DNA of 64,000 nucleotides, taken from the NCBI RefSeq assembly GCF_000155615.1, contig NZ_DS989915.1, positions 637,135 through 701,134 on the forward strand. The letters are read 5' to 3'. The stretch is from Alcanivorax sp. DG881. Lineage in GTDB: Bacteria; Pseudomonadota; Gammaproteobacteria; Pseudomonadales; Alcanivoracaceae. Within the stretch, counting starts at the first letter, position 1. Every line of letters starts with the position of its first letter. Below are positions 55,990 to 64,000 of the stretch, one piece after another. The notes under the pieces were generated by a model. It saw only the letters and a program-made list of their open reading frames with translations. It was not told where the DNA came from and ran no database searches. A program made the position numbers and the translations under genes.

Positions 55990-56905
55990 GAAAATACGCC
56001 AAAGACCATCCTCGGCTGAAAAAACAGTAACGACTTAATTTACGGATTAATATTTGACGTGTTCAGATTTTTTAAATAGATTTCCTCACTTTATTAATTA
56101 ATTTCAACTAGTTATCTATCAATATACCGTTTTTGAATATCTATCCGTTTCTTTATTCTCAACAATCGGCCATGGCATTGGAAAGGGTGAGCGAAGCTAA
56201 TCAGCACGACTCAAGAACTGAACTTTCAAGGCCGCCACATTCTCCCCACATGCGAGCAGTGCTGCAGCAAGCACAATGGAAACTTCCCGGAGTGCTCATC
56301 ATGACTAAGAACACATCACTCCCAACCTTGAAGCTGCAACGCCCCCCCCCCAACACATCAAGCTCCCCCCTCTTTGGAATCGAACCATAATAAAAAGGGG
56401 TCTCTTACGCTCTCAATAAAGGAACTGGGGATAGTTCGCAGTGCAAGAGTGCGAACGTGAAATTTCAGTTTTGACTTAGTACCCAACGAGCGCGGATTTT
56501 TTTGGCTTCGCACTATCGCTAAATAGAAACAAATCTGCACAGGTGGGTCATACCTGACCCGCATTGGGCCAAGGGTGGGTCACGCCAGGCCCAAAGTGGG
56601 CCACAACTGGCTCAATAGAACCACCTCACACCCAACCCACCTGGCTCTGCTTCCGGATCGGAACGATTCGGGTACGCACATAAAATTATTTTACCGTTTA
56701 TTATTTACTGAATGTTATTTCTTCACTACAGTATCTTTAAAGGCAGCAAGCAATAGCCAATAACCTCTCTAAACTCTCCGCGTTTAGTTCGGCCATTGTC
56801 TGCTTGATCTGACAGCATCGCAGCGCGAGCAGATCAGATCAGATAGCGCCAGCTCAGGCTGGCAACAATTGGCGCCGGTGGCGGTTTAAACAGTGGGGAT
56901 GCACG
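55990..56905. other. Divergent region between rep and mob modules, candidate oriT
   Basis: No convincing gene lies in these 916 bases; an 85-codon frame at 56133 is doubtful. It holds an AT-rich promoter-like stretch (about 56030-56130) and a run of ten C at 56342-56351. A structured GC-rich part at 56543-56603 has gtgggtca repeated at 56543, 56575 and (as gtgggcca) 56596, a gggtca/tgaccc hairpin, and ttgggcc/ggcccaa arms. The position next to mobC/relaxase genes would suit oriT; no known nic sequence was recognised. Confidence 0.4.
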
Positions 56906-57274
56906 ATGGAATTGGGTGGCTTGGTGAGACCAAGGTCGATTCGGGGGGCCGAGCTATTTTCGCCCTTCTCGGAGTTCATCAGCCAAACAATTGATGGCGA
57001 ACGCTGCTATCTGGTGGTTGAGGGCGACACTCTGCATGTGTCCGCAAGGCTGCATTCTGGCCAGGTTACTGACCGCGACCTCCATGTGCGCCACAACGTC
57101 ATCTTGAGATCGGATGACATCCTCAATCGGCTCTGGCAGTTCGATGATGGGGTGTCGCACCATGGTATGGCCAAAGCCACGCTCAACAAGCTCCTGGCAG
57201 GCTCCAGGTATGGCCTGACCATCACGCCATACCTGGAGCGCCCGGCTAGCCCACCCTTTTTTGCGTATCCATGA
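56906..57274 (+). CDS. Hypothetical protein upstream of mobC
   Basis: A 122-residue protein (MELGGLVRPRSIRGAELFSP) with a mainly beta-strand middle part (GERCYLVVEGDTLHVSARLH). Its codons show strong G/C in third position, and its stop overlaps the mobC start in an ATGA, both arguing that it is real. An antisense frame at 56954-57289 is a less likely alternative. I do not recognise a family. Position as the first gene of the mob operon suggests a relaxosome accessory or regulatory role, which is inference. Confidence 0.55.
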   Translation: MELGGLVRPRSIRGAELFSPFSEFISQTIDGERCYLVVEGDTLHVSARLHSGQVTDRDLHVRHNVILRSDDILNRLWQFDDGVSHHGMAKATLNKLLAGSRYGLTITPYLERPASPPFFAYP

Positions 57275-57675
57275 GCCGGACTCCAGCAATGCGAGCGGCT
57301 AATGCGGCAAGTCATAAGAGGAAAAACAAAGGGGGGCGCCCTCTCATCCCCGAACACCTTGCCCGTACATTCAAGAAGACAACAAACTTGAACGCCAGTG
57401 AGCTGGAAAAGTTGTCCGCCCATGCCAAACAAGCTGGCTTGTCTATATCACAATACCTCAGATCCGCAGCGCTATACCCCAAAAAAGGAGACTACAGTCC
57501 CGCTACAACAGCCGTACTCAGCGCCATAGCGGGAGAGCTCAACACTATTGCTAGCCGAGCAGCTGGAGCCGGCGCTCCATTATCCAAGGCAGAAGCCGCA
57601 GAGCTGATTAGCCTCCATCAAGCATTGATAAAACGGCTTTCCCAACTGAAACACACCCTGGAGGGCGAACAATGA
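57271..57675 (+). CDS. mobC: Relaxosome accessory protein MobC
   Basis: A 134-residue MobC-like protein that helps the relaxase melt the origin of transfer. A basic N-terminus (HKRKNKGGRPLIPEHLA) leads to a ribbon-helix-helix-like part (LNASELEKLSAHAKQAGLSI) and the family phrase SQYLRSAAL. A long helix (LNTIASRAAGAG to the end) follows, typical of MobC. Its start overlaps the upstream gene and its stop overlaps the relaxase start, each by four bases, so all three are coupled. Confidence 0.85.
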   Translation: MSRTPAMRAANAASHKRKNKGGRPLIPEHLARTFKKTTNLNASELEKLSAHAKQAGLSISQYLRSAALYPKKGDYSPATTAVLSAIAGELNTIASRAAGAGAPLSKAEAAELISLHQALIKRLSQLKHTLEGEQ

Positions 57676-59009
57676 TTGCCAAGATTTTACCCATCAGGGG
57701 TAACTGCCGACACACAATCAAGTACGCTTTTGGCCAAACAGAATCGAAGAAGGATTCTCGCCCTGAAGATGCTTACTTTTTGGCGAGCAACGGGCTCACC
57801 ATCATTGATCCTACAGTGACCACTCAGGAAAAAGCAGATGGCAGCCTAAGCATCACCCGCGTCCCAGCAAACGAAGCAAACCTCGATCCTATCATCGATG
57901 AGTTTGAATTCCAGGCAGCCCGAAATACCCGGGCAACACTTCCCTACTGGCATTCAGTACTAAGCATAAACCCCGAAGATGAGGCATCTCAGACGGACGA
58001 GTCACTGAGACAGATTGCACGGGATTACATGACCCGGATGGGCTATGAATACTGTCCATGGATTGCGACTATTCATCGTGATACCAAGCACACTCACGTA
58101 CACTTGGCAGCCTGCACTGTCCAAAGCCTACCAGGTTATCCAGTTGTCGATCGGTACAATGATTTCGAAAAGGCGATGGATTCTTGTCGGAAGATTGAAG
58201 CCAACTATCAGCTTAAGGCTGTGCCAATGCCGGAGGACGGGCGTGACCGAAATGACGCAGGCCCACAGCATGTGGTTAACGATATTCGGTTAATCCTGGA
58301 CTGGGCTCTGCTGAATGAAGTGGAGTCTTCAAAAACCCCGGGGCTTTGTAGTTACCTTTCTCGCATTCAGAACTGCGGGATAGATGTAAACATCCGCTGG
58401 CGACAAGGAGCACCAGTTGGAGTGTCCTATTCCTTTAAAGGCTGCAGCTACACAGCAACCAAGCTTGGCGGAGGTGGCCGTTACCAGCTACGGCACCTGC
58501 AGAACTTTCTGGCATACGACAACTCCAGCCAACACGACGCCCTTGAGGAAATCCACCAAGCAACTCCTACTGAGAAGAACACTGAAGACGCTCTTCTGCA
58601 GAATGCGGGGTTTATTCACTTCAAATTAAAGAATGCCAGGGCTAAACATGACCGTAGAGCGTATATTGCACTCGAATTCCACAGCATGGATGTCGCAAGG
58701 CGAATCGCAGCACATCCAAAAACCCCTGTTGCATACCTACACCAGCAGGTTCGCAGAAAAGACAAAACCGTTCACATTTTGTACTACAGGCAATCACTAT
58801 TCATTCCGGCGACGACTAGAGAGGAAGTCGAGTTTCGAAAACTTCTTGAAGCAATGGTTAAGCTTGTGCGATCCACGCTGATCTGGATGGGCATTACAGC
58901 TGAGCAAGAGCCTCTTACATGCTATGTATCAAAGCATCCGGGGAATAATCCAGCAGACAGCAGCCTGCCGATGCCAAGCCATAAAATAGACATTCCGACT
59001 TTAGAATAA
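57672..59009 (+). CDS. Three-histidine relaxase (mobilisation nuclease)
   Basis: A 445-residue relaxase that nicks oriT and leads the strand to the recipient. A tyrosine (Tyr18 in CRHTIKYAFGQ) is the probable nucleophile. Motif III is IHRDTKHTHVHLA, with His135, His140, His142 and His144 available for metal binding. This is VirD2/MOBP-like. The C-terminal 170 residues (with HDRRAYIALEFHSMDVARRI) are unlike known relaxases I recall. It is unrelated to RSF1010 MobA and contains no primase part, although it sits with IncQ-type repA/repC. No type IV secretion genes are in the window, so transfer would need a helper. Confidence 0.85.
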   Translation: MIAKILPIRGNCRHTIKYAFGQTESKKDSRPEDAYFLASNGLTIIDPTVTTQEKADGSLSITRVPANEANLDPIIDEFEFQAARNTRATLPYWHSVLSINPEDEASQTDESLRQIARDYMTRMGYEYCPWIATIHRDTKHTHVHLAACTVQSLPGYPVVDRYNDFEKAMDSCRKIEANYQLKAVPMPEDGRDRNDAGPQHVVNDIRLILDWALLNEVESSKTPGLCSYLSRIQNCGIDVNIRWRQGAPVGVSYSFKGCSYTATKLGGGGRYQLRHLQNFLAYDNSSQHDALEEIHQATPTEKNTEDALLQNAGFIHFKLKNARAKHDRRAYIALEFHSMDVARRIAAHPKTPVAYLHQQVRRKDKTVHILYYRQSLFIPATTREEVEFRKLLEAMVKLVRSTLIWMGITAEQEPLTCYVSKHPGNNPADSSLPMPSHKIDIPTLE

Positions 59010-59025
59010 GAAGATCGAATTCCAT

Positions 59026-59931
59026 TTATTTGGCCGATCGCCCACCCTTCCTCGTTGCTTGCTCAACAACAGCATCTCCTGGGGTAACCATAGTTCGGCT
59101 GACAGCATTTGGCAGTTTGTGCACTAAACTAGCGACCGTTACGCCTTTCTCTTTAGCCTCCCGAAATAGGGCATCCAAATCCTCGCCGGAAATCTTTTTT
59201 CCTTTCTCGGCCATAATAATCGTGCTTGAATGAAACATTCCTTCACTCTCATCATCTACCGAGAATGATTGAGACAAAACTGTTTCCAGCATTTCATCAT
59301 TAAAAACATCAGACATTCCATTGCCATTGATAAAAACAGGAACAATTTTCCCTTCAGAGGCATCCATAGCTTCAATCTGAACCAACTCTTTCTCACCAAA
59401 CGGAATATGGAAATCATTAAATCGAATGAAGGGCTTTGAATCGCTTCTCATTTGGAAGTGGTAATGAGGAAAACTTCCATTAATGGAGTTCTTATGGCCA
59501 GAATAATCAGAGTGAGCACAAGAGAAAGACCAATCTATATCTCTATATTTAATCGTTACCTCGAATTTCTTTCCTGTTCCCTCCTGTGGCATATCATTAA
59601 TATTCTTGAGCACTCCATCATGCGAGGCAACCCACCTCAAATACGTCTGAATTTGAAAAAAACCATACTTTTCGAAAACAGGATCAAAATGCTTCTTTTT
59701 AATCCCCTTAGGCCGCAGAAACCAATGAAGACATGGGCTCGACGAGGAATATGTTTTTAAAGGCTTTGCGCATATGTAGCACTTACCTTCATCGAAGGCG
59801 TGAACAAACGCTGAGAACTCGGCATTTGCCTCTTCAATCTGCGACCTTCGCACCAATTCTTTTTCTTCATCGGATAGAGAGGTTATCCTCTCAGCCAATG
59901 CAACCCCCTTGCTCTTAATATCATCATCCAT
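59026..59931 (-). CDS. Uncharacterised protein with Cys/His motifs, beside Abi gene
   Basis: A 301-residue protein of unknown function. ATG 59931 follows GGTGAG; an upstream in-frame start is less likely. An N-terminal charged helix (LAERITSLSDEEKELVRRSQ) is followed by a possible zinc site, GKCYICAKPL and SPCLHWFL. A beta-rich middle contains the HxH segment FPHYHFQMR. The C-terminus carries DLDALFREAKEKGVTVASLV and a basic end (RKGGRSAK). Base composition is more AT-rich than the chromosomal genes. It lies 40 bases after the Abi_C gene on the same strand and is a candidate partner of that system. Confidence 0.7.
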   Translation of the reverse strand: MDDDIKSKGVALAERITSLSDEEKELVRRSQIEEANAEFSAFVHAFDEGKCYICAKPLKTYSSSSPCLHWFLRPKGIKKKHFDPVFEKYGFFQIQTYLRWVASHDGVLKNINDMPQEGTGKKFEVTIKYRDIDWSFSCAHSDYSGHKNSINGSFPHYHFQMRSDSKPFIRFNDFHIPFGEKELVQIEAMDASEGKIVPVFINGNGMSDVFNDEMLETVLSQSFSVDDESEGMFHSSTIIMAEKGKKISGEDLDALFREAKEKGVTVASLVHKLPNAVSRTMVTPGDAVVEQATRKGGRSAK

Positions 59932-59971
59932 AACGCTCACCAGAAAGAAAGCCATTCAACCAAATACAGCA

Positions 59972-60796
59972 TCAGGATCTATCATCCCATGACTCTATAA
60001 AAAACAGCGCAAGCGTATGCGCTGAGTTGACAGCCAAGCGTGCATGCCTAGGCTTTAACCTGTATGCATTTCTACCTTGACCATGCGCAGAACTTGCATG
60101 CGATCTCAGCGACCCGATACCGTCAACTGTAGAGAAAACACCACTAATAATCTTCTTCAAATCGTTATCTTCTACAAGAGAAGCGTTAAAACCCATTTCT
60201 TCTCTCACAACCTTCCAAACGCTTTGCAAATCCATTTTTGAAGGCATAACCAATCCCTCATCATGAATATAAACCTTGAAAAGGGTTTCAAGTATGTTGC
60301 ACGCAGCTGAAACAGACTCTCTGGGTGAGTTCTCAATATTCTTCAATGCCCTCTCGAACTCCAATTCCAACGCCGGAATATCTCTTCCATGGATTACATC
60401 AGCAAGAGACTTGCTTACCGGGCCGCCACCCTCAGAAATAATTCCTCCGACCAAGTAAGTTAATCCATATTTTGATAGAACTGCCTTAGCTTTGTCTTGA
60501 AAAACCTGCTCTCTGGATGGATTAACAGAGCCTGTGAACCAGTCAACTTCCTGACTCGTTATTTCGGCCTCCATATAGCCTTCAATCAAACGCCCCAAAG
60601 TAGCTAACGGAGACACCGATTCCTTATTTACTCTCCTCAGCCACTCTTGGGCTTTTACAGCTTTTGATCCTTCAGGCGGCTCACCAGGCGCATCAGCATA
60701 GAGAAATAGACTATCCATGCTCGCATGTGTTTCATTCGCACTAATATAATCAGACAGCAATGCAATCATAGGCCCCGGAATTCGCTTTCCTTCCAT
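59972..60796 (-). CDS. Abortive-infection family protein (Abi_C)
   Basis: A 274-residue protein whose C-terminal third matches the Abi_C domain: SAACNILETLFKVYIHDEG, then VDGIGSLRSHASSAHGQGR and ARLAVNSAHTLALFFIESW. The RSHASSAHG block is the family's conserved core. The N-terminal part is helical without a recognised domain. The chosen ATG 60796 lies 10 bases after TGAGG; a TTG three codons upstream is possible. Such proteins are linked to phage abortive infection. It lies 83 bases after hsdR, AT-rich like its neighbour, and is part of the element's defence cargo. Confidence 0.82.
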   Translation of the reverse strand: MEGKRIPGPMIALLSDYISANETHASMDSLFLYADAPGEPPEGSKAVKAQEWLRRVNKESVSPLATLGRLIEGYMEAEITSQEVDWFTGSVNPSREQVFQDKAKAVLSKYGLTYLVGGIISEGGGPVSKSLADVIHGRDIPALELEFERALKNIENSPRESVSAACNILETLFKVYIHDEGLVMPSKMDLQSVWKVVREEMGFNASLVEDNDLKKIISGVFSTVDGIGSLRSHASSAHGQGRNAYRLKPRHARLAVNSAHTLALFFIESWDDRS

Positions 60797-60879
60797 TACT
60801 TTCAAACCTCATTAGCCCACTTCTACACATCTGCAATCGCTTTTTGCAAACTTCAGCCTGTGATTTCTGAAAATATCAC

Positions 60880-63800
60880 CTAGCTTACCCAACTAGCAGA
60901 CAGCGCTTCTGCCTGCTTCAAAACCAACTCAACAGCCTCAGCCGCCTTATCAGGAGGATACTTGTAACGCTGTAACGTCCGCCTAACAAGAATCCGTAAT
61001 TTTGCCCTGACACTCTCTCTCACCTGCCAGTCAACGGTTGTGGAGCGTCTTAATTTTTCCGTGATCTCGACAGCGATTTTCTTGAGCGTCTCGTCACCCA
61101 GCTTTCGAACAGCACTCTCATTATTCGCCAGTGCATCATAGAACGCGATCTCATCGGGGTTGAGACCTAACGCTGCTTCGCGAGCAAGTTCTTCCTGGAA
61201 CTGCTTCGCCATGGCGATCAGCTCTTCGATCACCTGAGCGGTTTCAATACCGCGGTTGTTGTACTTTCGCAGGGTCTCCTGCAGACGATCACCGTATTTC
61301 TTCTCTTGCACCACGTTATTACGAGTCTTCGCACGAATGTCGTCCTTTAGCAGCTTCTCCAACAACTCGACGGCAAAATTCTTGTATGGCATCTGGCGGA
61401 CGTCTTCCAGAAACTCATCGGAAAGCAGGCCGATATTGGGCTTATCGAGGCCGCAAAGAGCGAAAACATCTGTCACCCCGTCTGCCACAACTGCATTGTC
61501 CAGAATTTGCTTGAGAGCAGAGTTTTTCTCTTCCTGGGTGAGCTTTCTGTCTACGCTGGTGTGCTTGCTGATTGCAGCCTTCACCGCAGACAGGAACGCC
61601 ACCTCCTTGTGGTATTCCCTTGCTTCATCTAGGGTGCTACACAGAGAGTAGGCCTTCGTCATCGCCAGTACGGTGTCCAGGAAGCGCTTCTTTCCATCAT
61701 CAAGCCCAAGGATGTAGTTCGCGGCGGGCACCAGCAGTTTGTTCGGATCGCCCTCAAAGCCGCTGTAATCGAACCCTTCGCTCTTAGTGCCCTTCGCAAA
61801 CATCCCATGGATGACGTCCAGCTTCTCCAAGAGGATGGCAAATGCTTCTTCAGCGCTATGGGTAGGCTCGCCCTTTCCTTTTGCGTCGGTGTAAGTCTTG
61901 AGGGCCTGCTTCAGCTCATTGGCGATTCCGATGTAATCCACCACCAAACCACCCGGCTTGTTCTTGAAAACCCGGTTTACCCGTGCAATGGCCTGCATCA
62001 GATTGTGCCCCTTCATTGGCTTGTCCACGTACATGGTGTGGCAGCACGGCGCATCAAAGCCTGTAAGCCACATATCCCGGACAATCACCAGCTTGAGCGG
62101 GTCATTGATATCCTTGAAGCGCTTTTCCAGTCGTTTCTTGGTCTGCTTGTTGTAGATATGAGGCTGAAGCAGAACCTTGTCAGAGGCTGACCCAGTCATC
62201 ACTATCTTGATGGCACCCTTCTCAGGGTCTGGGTCATGCCAGTCAGGTCGGATAGTTACGATTTCGTTATACAGATGGGCGCAAATATCCCGGCTCATGG
62301 CCACAATCATCGCTTTGCCATCCATGGACTCGGAGCGAGTCTCAAAGTGCTGCACCAGATCCTCTGCGACCTGTTGCAAACGCGGGCCTGAACCCACCAG
62401 TTTCTCTAGCCGGCTCCATTCACCCTTTGTCTTTTCGCGGGCTCCGACATCCTCTTCGTCTTCGACCACCTCTTCAACCTGATCGGACAGCTCCTCGATC
62501 ATCTCTCGATTGAGGTCAAGCTTGGCAAGACGAGATTCATAGTAGATGGGCACCGTGGCTCCATCATCCACCGCATCCTGAATGTCATAGATAGAGACAT
62601 AGTCACCGAAAACGGCTCGAGTATCCTTATCTTCACTACTGATCGGGGTGCCGGTGAAACCAATAAAAGCCGCATTAGGCAACGCATCACGCATATGCTT
62701 GGCGTAGCCGAACTTGTAGCTACCGTCCTGCTTGAGCGTCGCTTTCAGCCCGTATTGGCTTCGGTGTGCCTCATCCGATATCACAACGATATTGTGACGA
62801 TCATTTAGAATCGGATGGCCAGACTCATCATCAAGCAGGGCAAATTTCTGTACCGTGGTAAAGATAATCCCACCAGACTCTCGCTCGGCCAGTAACTGCC
62901 TGAGTTTCTCGCGATCATCCGCCTGCACGGGCTCCTGCTTCAGGAGCTCCTTGGCAGCGCTGAAGGTTGCAAACAGCTGACCATCAAGGTCATTTCGATC
63001 TGTCACCACCAACAGAGTCGGATTATTCATTTCAGGCTGTTGGAGCAGTTTCCCAGCATAGCAGCACATAGAAATGCTCTTGCCTGACCCCTGGGTATGC
63101 CATACCACTCCCGCTTTCTTACTCCCGGGCTCTACTTCATCACCATAAGTGGCCCGCTTTTCTCTCTGCTCGTTCTTATCTGGGATCCGAGAGGCAATCA
63201 CCGTGGCCCGCACAGCCTCGCGCACCGCATGAAACTGGTGATAGCCCGCAATTTTCTTGATAAGTCGGTCGTCATCAGTCTCGAAAATCACAAAATAACG
63301 GATATAGTCGAGAAAGAGCTCCCTGTCGAAGAAGCCGCGCACCATTGTCTCCAGCTGCCATTCAAGCAGAGGCTTATCATCCTCGTCCTTGATGGTTCGC
63401 CAGGGCATGTAGCGCTCCTGGTTAGCAGTGAGAGAACCCACCCTTGCGTTATAACCGTCACTAATGACGGATGCCTCGTTAAATACAAAGAGGTCGGAGA
63501 TTTCATCTTTATAGGTCTGTATCTGGTTGTAAGCATCCCAGATATCTACATTTTCAGCTGTAGGGCTCTTCAACTCCAGTACAGCTAAGGGCAGGCCATT
63601 GATGAAGCAAACAATGTCAGGGCGACGAAGCTGCTTGCTACCCTCTACCGTAAACTGGTTAATAGCACGAAACCGATTAGCTGATAGCGAGCCAAAATCG
63701 ACCAGAAGCGCCTTATCATGGATGACCCTCTCATCCATTTTGTACTCAACCGATACACCCTCAATCAGCAAACGATGGAAGGCCCGGTTACTGGCAACAG

Positions 63801-63999
63801 CATCCAGACTCTCAGGTTTTCGGACGATCTCAATCGCTTGATCAACAGCTGATTGCGGCAAATGCGGGTTGATACGCTGAATCGCAGACTCAAGATCTGC
63901 CAACAACAACACTTGGCGATAGTCCCCACGCTCTGGAGAAGGGCCGTCTGGAGCCAAATCTGGGCCATGCCCGATTTGCCATCCGCCCTCGTCAAACCA
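60880..63999 (-). CDS. hsdR: Type I restriction enzyme R subunit, 5' end outside window
   Basis: The motor and nuclease subunit of a type I restriction-modification system; it translocates DNA and cuts unmodified sequence. The visible 1039 residues run from the window edge; the frame is open through 63999 with a family-like lead ([14 protein letters not shown]), so the true start lies to the right. The nuclease domain has [20 protein letters not shown] (PD...ELK). Helicase motifs are [14 protein letters not shown] (Walker A), [13 protein letters not shown] (DEAH box) and [21 protein letters not shown] helical C-terminal region completes it. hsdM and hsdS should lie further right. Confidence 0.95.
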   Translation of the reverse strand, partial: WFDEGGWQIGHGPDLAPDGPSPERGDYRQVLLLADLESAIQRINPHLPQSAVDQAIEIVRKPESLDAVASNRAFHRLLIEGVSVEYKMDERVIHDKALLVDFGSLSANRFRAINQFTVEGSKQLRRPDIVCFINGLPLAVLELKSPTAENVDIWDAYNQIQTYKDEISDLFVFNEASVISDGYNARVGSLTANQERYMPWRTIKDEDDKPLLEWQLETMVRGFFDRELFLDYIRYFVIFETDDDRLIKKIAGYHQFHAVREAVRATVIASRIPDKNEQREKRATYGDEVEPGSKKAGVVWHTQGSGKSISMCCYAGKLLQQPEMNNPTLLVVTDRNDLDGQLFATFSAAKELLKQEPVQADDREKLRQLLAERESGGIIFTTVQKFALLDDESGHPILNDRHNIVVISDEAHRSQYGLKATLKQDGSYKFGYAKHMRDALPNAAFIGFTGTPISSEDKDTRAVFGDYVSIYDIQDAVDDGATVPIYYESRLAKLDLNREMIEELSDQVEEVVEDEEDVGAREKTKGEWSRLEKLVGSGPRLQQVAEDLVQHFETRSESMDGKAMIVAMSRDICAHLYNEIVTIRPDWHDPDPEKGAIKIVMTGSASDKVLLQPHIYNKQTKKRLEKRFKDINDPLKLVIVRDMWLTGFDAPCCHTMYVDKPMKGHNLMQAIARVNRVFKNKPGGLVVDYIGIANELKQALKTYTDAKGKGEPTHSAEEAFAILLEKLDVIHGMFAKGTKSEGFDYSGFEGDPNKLLVPAANYILGLDDGKKRFLDTVLAMTKAYSLCSTLDEAREYHKEVAFLSAVKAAISKHTSVDRKLTQEEKNSALKQILDNAVVADGVTDVFALCGLDKPNIGLLSDEFLEDVRQMPYKNFAVELLEKLLKDDIRAKTRNNVVQEKKYGDRLQETLRKYNNRGIETAQVIEELIAMAKQFQEELAREAALGLNPDEIAFYDALANNESAVRKLGDETLKKIAVEITEKLRRSTTVDWQVRESVRAKLRILVRRTLQRYKYPPDKAAEAVELVLKQAEALSASWVS

Positions 64000-64000
64000 G

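Noticed and set aside
56820-56905. A known nic site for the relaxase
   Set aside because: I looked for RP4-type and IncQ-type nic sequences near the mob operon and saw none, so no nic position is claimed.
56954-57289. 111-codon minus-strand frame over the gene before mobC
   Set aside because: The plus frame has better third-position G/C and an ATGA overlap with mobC; the antisense frame has no operon context.

Overview
The window is a stretch of a GC-rich gammaproteobacterial chromosome. The divergent gltA / sdhCDAB-sucAB-lpd-sucCD locus and the general gene repertoire point to a marine, Alcanivorax-like member of the Oceanospirillales/Pseudomonadales. That taxonomic guess is inference; no rRNA gene is present.

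Positions 1-12,300 carry central metabolism. The minus-strand TCA cluster runs sdhC-sdhD-sdhA-sdhB, then sucA-sucB-lpd-sucC-sucD (sucD leaves the window at base 1), and gltA lies divergently on plus. Positions 12,500-25,300 hold housekeeping and accessory genes: an SMP-30/strictosidine-synthase-like protein with a 3-hydroxyisobutyrate-dehydrogenase-like enzyme, an amidohydrolase, an Xre/RES toxin-antitoxin pair, tRNA-Glu and tRNA-Ala next to gltX, a DUF4399 lipoprotein, a SulP transporter with a UspA protein, dusA, transaldolase and a TerB-like protein. Positions 25,300-28,850 carry mlaA and a four-gene minus-strand operon (HvfA-like cysteine-repeat peptide, MNIO enzyme, DUF2063 partner, DoxX-like membrane protein). 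This operon matches the recently recognised copper-binding RiPP (bufferin/Hvf) type and is the most interesting chromosomal system here. Positions 29,000-51,400 hold a KAS III enzyme, hrpA, an M61 peptidase, envelope lipoproteins, a lytic transglycosylase with two substrate-binding domains, an OmpA protein paired with a calcium-repeat lipoprotein, a neutral ceramidase, an AMACR-like enzyme, msrA/msrB and a 4-hydroxybutyryl-CoA-dehydratase-like flavoprotein. Several nested palindromes and MITE-like elements sit between these genes.

At 51,453 a tRNA-Thr(CGT) gene breaks off just past the anticodon loop and the content changes to a mobile element that continues past the right edge. It carries an IncQ-type replication module (alpA-like regulator, repA helicase, repC initiator, three exact 22-bp-spaced iterons), a mobilisation module (small protein, MobC, three-histidine relaxase) and cargo on the minus strand (type I restriction HsdR, an Abi_C abortive-infection protein, and an uncharacterised protein). 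No integrase and no IncQ primase (RepB) are visible in the window. The likely reading is an integrative mobilisable element with an IncQ-like replicon and a defence cargo. Its other end and its integrase should lie to the right.
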